Part shown: in pieces, positions 1 through 5,473 of the stretch
How positions within the stretch are numbered: the first letter of the stretch is position 1
Layout of the letters: the number at the start of each line of letters is the position of its first letter
DNA from: Paracoccaceae bacterium
Lineage (GTDB): Bacteria > Pseudomonadota > Alphaproteobacteria > Rhodobacterales > Rhodobacteraceae
Direction of reading: 5' to 3'
NCBI GenBank assembly: GCA_025458985.1
Contig: JALORM010000332.1
Span: forward strand, 1-5,789
Length of the DNA: 5,789 nt
Position numbers and translations under genes: made by a program
Notes under the pieces: generated by a model
Told to the model about the DNA's origin: nothing
The model's input: only the letters and a program-made list of their open reading frames with translations
Databases searched by the model: none

Positions 1-1
1 G

Positions 2-196
2 CCCGGAGCCGGGGACGCGGCCGCGCATGCGCGCATCGCCGAACTGCGGCGCCTGATCGAGACGATGACGCGGTTCCACGCCGAGCTGGACCGGCTGGAG
101 ACCGACCGGCTGATCGCGCTGCTGAACATGGGCGCGAAGCTCGGAAAGCTTGCAGGCGGGGCCGGGCGGCTCCTGCCGCTGAGACGGAGGGCCTGA
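2..196 (+). CDS. C-terminal end of an upstream gene, possibly a GbsR/MarR-type regulator
   Basis: An open frame enters from the left edge and ends at TGA 194-196, giving about 64 residues. The visible part is almost all charged amphipathic helix (AELRRLIETMTRFHAELDRL), followed by LIALLNMGAKLGKL and a basic tail, PLRRRA. Helices ending in a hydrophobic stretch with an MGAK-like motif and a basic end resemble the C-terminal dimerisation part of GbsR/MarR-family regulators; this is recognition by style only, because the DNA-binding domain lies outside the window. The stop is 3 bases before the cydA ATG, and the cydA ribosome binding site sits inside the end of this gene, so the two are probably co-transcribed. 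It does not look like the end of a CydC transporter, the other common neighbour. It is fairly sure to be coding, but the family is uncertain. Confidence 0.5.
   Translation, partial: PGAGDAAAHARIAELRRLIETMTRFHAELDRLETDRLIALLNMGAKLGKLAGGAGRLLPLRRRA
186..190 (+). promoter_or_regulatory. Ribosome binding site of cydA
   Basis: GGAGG lies 9 bases before ATG 200, inside the last codons of the upstream gene. It supports ATG 200 as the cydA start and suggests translation coupled to the upstream gene. No separate promoter for cydA is visible within the 199 bases before it. Confidence 0.7.
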
Positions 197-199
197 GCC

Positions 200-1591
200 A
201 TGGACACGCTGATCCTGTCGCGCATCCAGTTCGGGGCGAACATCTCGTTCCATATCCTGTTCCCGACGATCACCATCGCGCTGGGCTGGGTGCTTCTGTT
301 CTTCAAGCTGCGCTTCAACGCGACGGGCGAGCAGAAGTGGATGGACGCCTACGGCTTCTGGGTGAAGGTCTTTGCGCTCTCCTTCGCGCTGGGCGTGGTG
401 AGCGGCATCACGATGAGCTTCCAGTTCGGCACCAACTGGCCGGGCTTCATGGAGGCGGTCGGCAACGTCGCGGGGCCCTTGCTGGCCTACGAGGTGCTGA
501 CGGCCTTCTTCCTGGAGGCGGCGTTCCTCGGCATCATGCTGTTCGGCTTTTCCCGCGTGCCGGGGTGGCTGCACACGCTGGCGACCTTCCTCGTCGCCTT
601 CGGGACGACGCTGAGCGCATTCTGGATCCTGGTGCTGAACAGCTGGATGCAGACGCCGGCAGGCTTCGAGCTGCGCGAGGGCGTGGTGCATGCGACCGAC
701 TGGTGGGCGATCATCTTCAACCCCTCGATGCCCTATCGCCTCTCGCACATGCTGATCGCCTCGGGCCTGACGGTGGCGTTCCTGATCGCGGGGCTGTCGG
801 CGCTGCGCTGGCTGTGGGGCGACCGGTCGCCCGAGGTGCGCACGACGCTGCGCTTCGGGGTGTGGATGGGCGCGATCCTGATCCCGGTGCAGATCGCGGT
901 CGGCGACCTGCACGGGCACAACACTCTGGAGCATCAGCCGCAGAAGGTGGCGGCGATGGAGGGCAACTGGGAGACCGGGCCGAACGTGCCGCTGCTGCTG
1001 TTTGCGTGGCCGAACGAGGAGACCCGGTCGAACGACTTCGAGATCGGCATCCCGAACGGCGCGAGCCTGATCCTGAAGTGGAGCCCCGACGGCGTGGTGC
1101 CGGGCCTGAACGACTTCGTGGCCGAGGACGGCACGGTCCTGCACCCGCCGGTGGCGCCGGTGTTCTGGAGCTTCCGCGTGATGGTGGGGATCGGGCTCCT
1201 GATGCTCGCGGCAAGCTGGGCGGGGGCCTGGTTCATGCGCGGCGGGCGCGGGGTCGAGGGGCTGCCCCGGCCGCTGCTGTGGGGCCTTGCGGGGATGGCG
1301 TTCTCGGGCTGGGTCGCGGTGCTGGCGGGCTGGTACACGACCGAGATCGGCCGTCAGCCCTGGCTGGTGACGGGCGTCCTGACGACCGAGCAGGCGGTGG
1401 CGGACGTGCCGGCGCCGATGGTGCTGTCGACGCTGGTCGCCTACCTGGCGGTCTATGCGGCGCTGACCTTCGCCTATCTGGCGGTGCTGACCTACCTGGC
1501 GCGGCGGGCGTCCCAGGGCCGCGACGTCGAGACCTTCGAGACGCCGCAATCGGGCGAGGCCGAGGTCCGCGTCCTGCAGCCGGCGGAGTGA
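200..1591 (+). CDS. cydA: Cytochrome bd-type quinol oxidase subunit I, short Q-loop (CioA/QxtA-like)
   Basis: 463 residues, complete. This inner-membrane subunit carries the three haems and oxidises quinol while reducing oxygen to water. Visible family residues are H18 (SFHILFPT), E98 and E106 (AYEVLTAFFLE), H183 (YRLSH), K249 with E254 and E258 in the quinol loop (QKVAAMEGNWET), M328 (FRVMV) and G384-W388 (GRQPW). These match the E. coli CydA haem ligands H19, H186 and M393 and the conserved K252/E257. FQFGTNW (74-80) and the W142-Q151 stretch are also typical. The loop between about residues 260 and 320 lacks the long insertion of E. coli CydA (522 residues), which places the protein in the short-Q-loop class that includes cyanide-insensitive oxidases. 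Start ATG 200 has GGAGG at 186-190. cydB begins 4 bases after the stop, but that gene is broken, so this subunit may be without its partner. Confidence 0.95.
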   Translation: MDTLILSRIQFGANISFHILFPTITIALGWVLLFFKLRFNATGEQKWMDAYGFWVKVFALSFALGVVSGITMSFQFGTNWPGFMEAVGNVAGPLLAYEVLTAFFLEAAFLGIMLFGFSRVPGWLHTLATFLVAFGTTLSAFWILVLNSWMQTPAGFELREGVVHATDWWAIIFNPSMPYRLSHMLIASGLTVAFLIAGLSALRWLWGDRSPEVRTTLRFGVWMGAILIPVQIAVGDLHGHNTLEHQPQKVAAMEGNWETGPNVPLLLFAWPNEETRSNDFEIGIPNGASLILKWSPDGVVPGLNDFVAEDGTVLHPPVAPVFWSFRVMVGIGLLMLAASWAGAWFMRGGRGVEGLPRPLLWGLAGMAFSGWVAVLAGWYTTEIGRQPWLVTGVLTTEQAVADVPAPMVLSTLVAYLAVYAALTFAYLAVLTYLARRASQGRDVETFETPQSGEAEVRVLQPAE

Positions 1592-1595
1592 GGCG

Positions 1596-2413
1596 ATGAT
1601 GGAGCTGTTCGGCGATCCGTCGGTCTGGCTGCCCTTCACCTTCGCGGCGCTGATGGGGCTGTCGATCCTGGTCTACGTGGTGCTCGACGGGTTCGACCTG
1701 GGCGTGGGGCTGCTGTTTCCCTTCGCCGACGCGGGCGAGCGCGACCGGATGGTCTATACGATCGGGCCGTTCTGGGACGCCAACGAGACCTGGCTGGTGC
1801 TGGCCATCGGGCTTCTGCTGGTGGCGTTTCCGGTGGCGCACGGGGCGATCCTGACGGCGCTGTACCTGCCGGTGGCGGTGATGCTGATCGGGCTGATCCT
1901 GCGGGGCGTGGCCTTCGAGTTCCGGGTGAAGGCGCCCGCGCCGCACAAGGGCCGCTGGAACGCGGCGTTCTTCGCGGGGTCGCTGATGGCCTCGCTGGCG
2001 CAGGGCTGGATGCTGGGGATGTACATCATGGGGCTGGAGGCGACGCCCTTCACGCTGGCCTTCGCCGCGCTGACGGCGGTGTTCCTGACGGTGGGCTACA
2101 GCTTCATCGGGGCGGCCTGGCTGATCTACAAGACCGAAGGCGGCGGCGGATGCCCTACGAGGGCGACCGCTGGGCCTGGGCGCCCTTTGGGCTGGCGACG
2201 CTGCTCTTTGCGGCGGCCTTCGGGGGGCTGGCCTATTCCTTCTATCCTTACGTCGTTCCCGACCGGATCACGATCTACGAGGCGGCCAGCGCCCCCGAAA
2301 GCCTGATGATCATCCTGGTGGGCACGGCCATCGTGCTGCCGATGATCGTGGCCTATTCGGCACTGGCCTACATCGTCTTCCGCGGCAAGGCGCAGGAACT
2401 GAAGTACTACTGA
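1596..2413 (+). pseudogene. cydB: Cytochrome bd-type quinol oxidase subunit II, broken by an out-of-frame internal deletion
   Basis: CydB pairs with CydA in the membrane and is needed for a working bd oxidase. The first part reads in frame from ATG 1596 (or ATG 1599; GGAG at 1585-1588) to KTEG at about residue 182. It has the family motifs LDGFDLGVG (30-38), PFWDANETWLV (58-68) and RGVAFEFR (103-110). The normal C-terminal part (DRWAWAPFG, GLAYSFYPYVVPD, VFRGKAQELKYY) continues in another frame and ends at TGA 2411-2413. The switch is at the GGC/CGG run 2139-2149. Together the parts give about 272 codons, against roughly 335 for related CioB/CydB proteins. About 60 residues (around TM 5-6) are therefore missing, and the length lost is not a multiple of three. 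Without correction, the first frame runs on to TGA 2304-2306 with a meaningless Arg/Pro-rich tail (236 residues). The identity of the gene is certain. Whether the lesion is real or an assembly fault is not known. Confidence 0.88.
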
Positions 2414-2428
2414 GGATTGGGGTGGGGC

Positions 2429-2444
2429 AGGCGTGCGCGCCTTT
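2429..2444 (+). terminator. Weak terminator-like hairpin after cydB
   Basis: AGGCG (2429-2433) and CGCCT (2438-2442) form a 5-bp stem with loop TGCG, followed by only two more T residues, 15 bases after the cydB stop. The position suits the end of the cyd transcript, but the stem is short and the T run is minimal. It is a tentative call. Confidence 0.25.
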
Positions 2445-2447
2445 GGG

Positions 2448-2641
2448 GCGTGGGCGAAACCGAGGGCAGCGGACGGCCGCGGACGGGCGCTTGCGACGAC
2501 TGGGGTCAGCACTTTATGGCACCGCCCCGCCGCACGACTGTTCGGCGCGGGCCGGTGAAGAAGCGCACGGCCGAGGGGGCGGCCGTGCGCTGCCCGGGCC
2601 GCCTCGCGGCGGCTGTTAACCGGGCGGGGCGCGTCGCTCAG
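2448..2641. repeat. Tandem repeat unit A (about 194 bases) with two hairpins
   Basis: First of two adjacent diverged copies. Shared blocks with unit B include GCGTGGGCGAAAC (2448 and 2642), TTTATGGC (2513 and 2707), TTCGGCGCGGG-like (2541 and 2735), GCGCACGGCC (2563 and 2756) and TTAAC (2616 and 2807); the offset between the copies falls from 194 to 191. Hairpin 1 is a perfect 11-bp stem, 2563-2573 with 2580-2590, loop AGGGGG. Hairpin 2 has an outer stem GCCCGG/CCGGGC (2592-2597 with 2620-2625), an inner stem GCCGCC/GGCGGC (2598-2603 with 2608-2613), loop TCGC, and a one-sided bulge TGTTAA (2614-2619). Read on the minus strand, the loop is GCGA, a GNRA tetraloop. No convincing coding signal is seen. 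It may be a structured RNA or a palindromic intergenic element; the function is unknown. Confidence 0.7.
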
Positions 2642-2832
2642 GCGTGGGCGAAACAGTGGGCATCGCGCGGCCGCGGGCGTGCGCTCAGGACGGCCGAGGC
2701 AGGCGCTTTATGGCGCCGCCCCGCCGTCCAGCCGTTCGGCGCGGGACGGTGACGAGCGCACGGCCGGTCGGGCGGCCATGCACTGCCCGGGGGCGCTTCG
2801 CGCCTCTTAACCCGGGCAGGTGCCTCGCTTTG
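2642..2832. repeat. Tandem repeat unit B, diverged copy of unit A
   Basis: Second copy, directly abutting unit A. Hairpin 1 pairs 2756-2766 with 2773-2783 around loop GTCGGG, with two altered pairs (2757/2782 and 2761/2778). These are C-A mismatches in a plus-strand RNA but G-U wobbles in a minus-strand RNA. Hairpin 2 has a 9-bp outer stem CTGCCCGGG/CCCGGGCAG (2783-2791 with 2811-2819), an inner stem GGCGC/GCGCC (2792-2796 with 2800-2804) and the bulge TCTTAA (2805-2810). The layout is the same as in unit A although the inner stem bases differ, so the fold appears to have been kept. The right border is approximate. Confidence 0.7.
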
Positions 2833-2961
2833 CCGTTCGGATGAACAAAGCCCGCCTCCGGCGGCCCGGGGCCACGCACCGCCCGACCCGCCAAGGTCGC
2901 ATCCTGCCCCCTGTCAGGCGTTTCCCGCCTTGACGCCGCGGGCAGGGCGGCCGACAAGACA

Positions 2962-3144
2962 GGCATCTCGGTCCGGGGGGCGCGCCTTCCGGTGAAAAGG
3001 GAACAACGGTGCGGGGCCCCGGCCCCAAGTCCGTGGCTGCCCCCGCAACTGTAAGCGGCGAGCGGCGTTCGCAGATGCCACTGGGGCCTTGCAACCCCGG
3101 GAAGGCCGGACGCCCGCGACGACCCGCAAGCCAGGAGACCTGCC
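2962..3144 (+). ncRNA. Cobalamin (B12) riboswitch aptamer upstream of btuB
   Basis: The leader has the conserved parts of the cobalamin riboswitch in order: GGTGAAAAGGGAAC (2991-3004), the core with CCGTGGCTGC (3031-3040) and CCCGCAACTGTAAGCGG (3042-3058), GCCACTG (3077-3083), CCGGGAAGG (3098-3106), and the B12 box AAGCCAGGAGACCTGCC (3128-3144). The closing helices can be seen: GGCA 2962-2965 with TGCC 3141-3144, and GGTC 2970-2973 with GACC 3137-3140. In this family, binding of adenosyl- or related cobalamin lowers expression of the gene downstream, here btuB and probably btuF. The aptamer is complete and no core motif is damaged. Confidence 0.95.
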
Positions 3145-3234
3145 GGGAGGATCACCCAGTCCGGGCGCGGGGCGCGCCAGGGGCGGCGGGCTACCCCGTA
3201 GAGGTGACGTTTCACCGTCTGCGGCGGGGGCGCA

Positions 3235-3302
3235 CCCTGTCCGAAGGCAGCTTCATCGATGCAGGGCGCCCCATGCGTGCGCCCTGCGACCGGACAGGGG
3301 GA
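3235..3302 (+). promoter_or_regulatory. Nested hairpin overlapping the btuB ribosome binding site (likely riboswitch expression platform)
   Basis: An outer 9-bp stem pairs CCCTGTCCG (3235-3243) with CGGACAGGG (3291-3299). An inner 9-bp stem pairs GCAGGGCGC (3261-3269) with GCGCCCTGC (3279-3287). The right arm of the outer stem overlaps the purine-rich ribosome binding site GGGGGA (3297-3302), which is 6 bases before ATG 3309. There is no T run after either stem, so it is not an intrinsic terminator. I infer control at translation start: when the stem forms, the site is partly hidden. Which ligand state favours the stem cannot be read from the sequence. Confidence 0.55.
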
Positions 3303-3308
3303 CGACCC

Positions 3309-5150
3309 ATGAAACGAACGGCGATTCTCGCCTCGGCGCTGGCGCTTGGCGCGGGCGGGGCACTGGCGCAACAGGCGATCGAGCTCGACGAGATCACGGT
3401 AACGGCGAACCGGGTGGCGACGCCGACGGCGGCGACCGGCACCAGCGTCGCCGTGCTGGGCGAGGCCGAGCTGGCCGACGCGGCGGGATCCGAGCTGACC
3501 GATGTGCTGCGCCGCCTGCCCGGCGTCAGCGTGACCCAGAACGGCCCGCCGGGATCGGGCGCGACGGTGCGCATCCGGGGAGCCGATTCGCGCTACATCG
3601 CCGTCTACATCGACGGCATCCGGGTGGGCGACCCGTCGCTGACCGAAACGCGGTTCGACTTCGGCGGCCTGACCGGGGCCGACATCGGGCGGGTGGAATT
3701 GCTGCGCGGCTCGCAATCGGCGCTGTACGGCGGGTCGGCCGTGGGGGGCGTGATCGCGATCACCACGAAGCGCGCCGAGACCGAGGGCCTGAGCCAGCAC
3801 GCACGGCTTGAGGCGGGCAGCTACGGCACGGTGGCCGGCAGCTACGGCTTCACCCGGGGCGGCGCGGAGGGCGAGGTCGCGCTGACGCTGTCGCATGTGC
3901 GCACCGACGGCTTTTCCTCGGCCGACGAGAACGCCGGCAACACCGAGGCCGACGGGTTCCGCGCAACGCGCCTGAGCTTTTCGGCCCGCCACCGGCTGAG
4001 CGATGCGGTGACCGTCGGGGGCGCGGCCTTCTTCCAGAGCGGCCGCAGCGAATACGACGGCTTCGACGCGACCTTCGCGCTTGTTGATCAGGACAACGTC
4101 TTTCACCGCGACGACTGGGGCGCGCGCGCCTTCGCCGAGATCGCGGCGGGGCGGACGACGCACGAACTCGGCCTGTCGCTTTACGACAGCACGCGGCGCT
4201 TCGACCAGGAAGGCGACATCTCGGACTTCGAGGGACAGCGCCTGACGCTGAGCTGGCAGGCGACGACCGAGGTCTCGACCGCGCTGAGCCTTGTCTACGG
4301 GGCCGACTGGACCGAGGAGCAGGCGCGGTATTCCAACCTGCCCGCGGGCGAAGAGGCGTCGCGCATCGCGGGGGCCTTCGCGCAGGCGCTCTGGGCGCCG
4401 CGGGGCGACCTCGACATCTCGGCGAGCCTGCGCCTGGACGATACCTCGAACTTCGGCAGCTTCGTCTCGGGCCGGCTGGCCGCGGCCTGGCGGCCTGACG
4501 AGACGCTGACCCTGCGCGCGGCCATCGCGCGGGGGTTCCGCGCGCCCTCGATCGACGAGCGGTTCGGCGACTACCCCGGCGCCTTCCCCTTCGTCGGCAA
4601 CCCCGACCTGACGCCCGAGGAAAGCCTGAGCTACGAGCTGGGGGTGGAGAAGCGCTTCGCCGGGGGCGCGCAGGTGTCGGCGACGCTGTTCGCGCTCGAG
4701 ATCGACAACCTCATCACCTATGTCTTCGGCGCGCCCGCGACGCTGGAGAACCTGCCCGGCGTATCCACCCGGCGCGGGCTGGAACTGGCGGCCGAGGTGC
4801 CGCTGGGCTTCGCGACGGCGGATCTGGCCTATACCTACACCGATGCGCGCCGGCCGAGCGGGGCGCAGATCGACCTGGTGCCGTTGCATCAGGTGGACGT
4901 GGGCCTGTCGGCCGACCTGTCGGACCGGTTGAGCGGCCGGATCGGCATCCGGCATGTCGCGGGCGTGGTGGAGTTCGGGACGCCGCATCCGGCCTACACG
5001 GTGGCCGACCTGCGGGTCGACTACGCGCTGACCGACGCGGTCGACCTGAGCCTGCGGGTCGAGAACCTGTTTGACGAGGAATACCAGGAGGTGCGCGGCT
5101 ATGGCACGTCGGACCGGGCGGTCTATGTGGGCCTCGGTGCGTCGTTCTGA
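3309..5150 (+). CDS. btuB: TonB-dependent outer-membrane cobalamin receptor
   Basis: 613 residues, close to the E. coli BtuB precursor (614). It imports vitamin B12 across the outer membrane using energy from TonB-ExbBD. Residues 1-20 form a signal peptide (MKRTAILASALALGAGGALA, cleavage before QQ). The TonB box is DEITVTA (27-33). The plug domain follows, with VLRRLPGVSV (66-75), VRIRGADSRYIAVYIDGIRVGD (in pieces, 87-108) and IGRVELLRGSQSALYGGSAVGGVI (in pieces, 126-149). The rest is a 22-strand-type barrel ending in NLFDEEYQEVRGYG (586-599) and a terminal Phe, the usual signal for barrel assembly. I chose ATG 3309 because the signal peptide starts there, GGGGGA precedes it, and any longer start (the frame is open from 3009) would run through the riboswitch. 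The upstream riboswitch and the btuF-like gene downstream both support cobalamin as substrate. Confidence 0.95.
   Translation: MKRTAILASALALGAGGALAQQAIELDEITVTANRVATPTAATGTSVAVLGEAELADAAGSELTDVLRRLPGVSVTQNGPPGSGATVRIRGADSRYIAVYIDGIRVGDPSLTETRFDFGGLTGADIGRVELLRGSQSALYGGSAVGGVIAITTKRAETEGLSQHARLEAGSYGTVAGSYGFTRGGAEGEVALTLSHVRTDGFSSADENAGNTEADGFRATRLSFSARHRLSDAVTVGGAAFFQSGRSEYDGFDATFALVDQDNVFHRDDWGARAFAEIAAGRTTHELGLSLYDSTRRFDQEGDISDFEGQRLTLSWQATTEVSTALSLVYGADWTEEQARYSNLPAGEEASRIAGAFAQALWAPRGDLDISASLRLDDTSNFGSFVSGRLAAAWRPDETLTLRAAIARGFRAPSIDERFGDYPGAFPFVGNPDLTPEESLSYELGVEKRFAGGAQVSATLFALEIDNLITYVFGAPATLENLPGVSTRRGLELAAEVPLGFATADLAYTYTDARRPSGAQIDLVPLHQVDVGLSADLSDRLSGRIGIRHVAGVVEFGTPHPAYTVADLRVDYALTDAVDLSLRVENLFDEEYQEVRGYGTSDRAVYVGLGASF
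5086..5091 (+). promoter_or_regulatory. Possible ribosome binding site of the btuF-like gene
   Basis: AGGAGG lies inside the end of btuB, 9 bases before ATG 5101, which opens the frame of the btuF-like gene. It is the best ribosome binding site near any candidate start. It could be coincidence, because these bases also encode the conserved EEYQEVRGYG region of btuB. Confidence 0.4.
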
Positions 5151-5191
5151 CGGGGGCGGGGCGCGCGGGGCGGCGGTGCGGCCCCCCTCCC

Positions 5192-5218
5192 CCCCCCTCC
5201 CCGCGAGGGGGAGGGGGG
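5192..5218. repeat. C-rich/G-rich palindrome (perfect 11-bp stem)
   Basis: CCCCCCTCCCC (5192-5202) pairs perfectly with GGGGAGGGGGG (5208-5218) around loop GCGAG. It begins 41 bases after the btuB stop. A further C run (5182-5187 plus the bases up to 5191) extends the pyrimidine tract leftwards. Short C/T-rich palindromes of this kind are common intergenic elements in GC-rich alphaproteobacteria. Here it lies inside the frame of the btuF-like gene if ATG 5101 is the start, or between the genes if the start is later. It could slow or partly end transcription after btuB. There is no T run. Confidence 0.7.
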
Positions 5219-5397
5219 CGCGAGGCTCTAGCCGCGCGGCGGCGGTTGCCGTGGCGCTGGCGCTGGCCCTGTGCGGCGGCGTGGCGAGGGCCGAGGCGCC
5301 GGCCCGTGTGGTGTCGCTGAACCTCTGCACCGACCAGCTGGCGATGCTGCTGGCGGCGCCGGGGCAGCTGGTCGCGGTGACGTACCTCGCGCGCGAT

Positions 5398-5473
5398 CCG
5401 CGGTCCTCGACCATGCCGGATGCGGCGATGGCCTACCGCGGTCCTCGACCATGCCGGATGCGGCGATGGCCTA
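5398..5473 (+). repeat. Perfect 38-base tandem duplication inside btuF
   Basis: Copy 1 is 5398-5435 and copy 2 is 5436-5473; both begin CCGCGGTCCTCGACC and end GCGATGGCCTA, identical at all 38 positions, with mismatches immediately outside. Because 38 is not a multiple of three, it shifts the btuF frame. The perfect identity means the event is very recent or an artefact of assembly. Confidence 0.97.

Noticed and set aside
337..1599. 420-codon open frame on the plus strand overlapping cydA
   Set aside because: It is an out-of-frame shadow of cydA, rich in Arg, Gly and Ala; the overlapping cydA frame has the full set of family motifs.
2150..2413. Separate small gene starting at ATG 2150
   Set aside because: Its protein is the normal C-terminal end of CydB, so it is part of the broken cydB and not an independent gene.
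2563..2590. The 11-bp GC hairpin of unit A as a Rho-independent terminator for cydAB
   Set aside because: No T run follows on either strand, and it lies 150 bases after the cydB stop within a repeated unit.
2448..2832. CRISPR array or insertion sequence in the repeat region
   Set aside because: Only two long diverged abutting copies, with no regular spacers, no terminal inverted repeats, no target duplication and no transposase.
2417..2844. Short plus-strand open frames (111 and 66 codons) in the repeat units, sharing FMAPPRR-VRRG
   Set aside because: Their similarity follows from the DNA repeat itself. Composition is Arg/Gly/Ala-rich, there is no good ribosome binding site, and the frame relationship breaks at the indels between copies.
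2930..2958. Promoter candidate TTGACG (2930-2935) with GACAAG (2953-2958) before the riboswitch
   Set aside because: The -10 is poor, and the implied transcript start (about 2965) would remove the left arm of the aptamer closing helix at 2962-2965. The true promoter is not identified.
3009..3308. N-terminal extension of btuB starting at 3009
   Set aside because: It would translate the riboswitch. The signal peptide starts at 3309, directly after a ribosome binding site.
2685..5414. 909-codon open frame on the minus strand
   Set aside because: It is the antisense shadow of btuB, the riboswitch and the repeat units. The protein is Arg/Ala/Gly-rich low complexity with no recognisable domain, as expected opposite GC-rich coding sequence.
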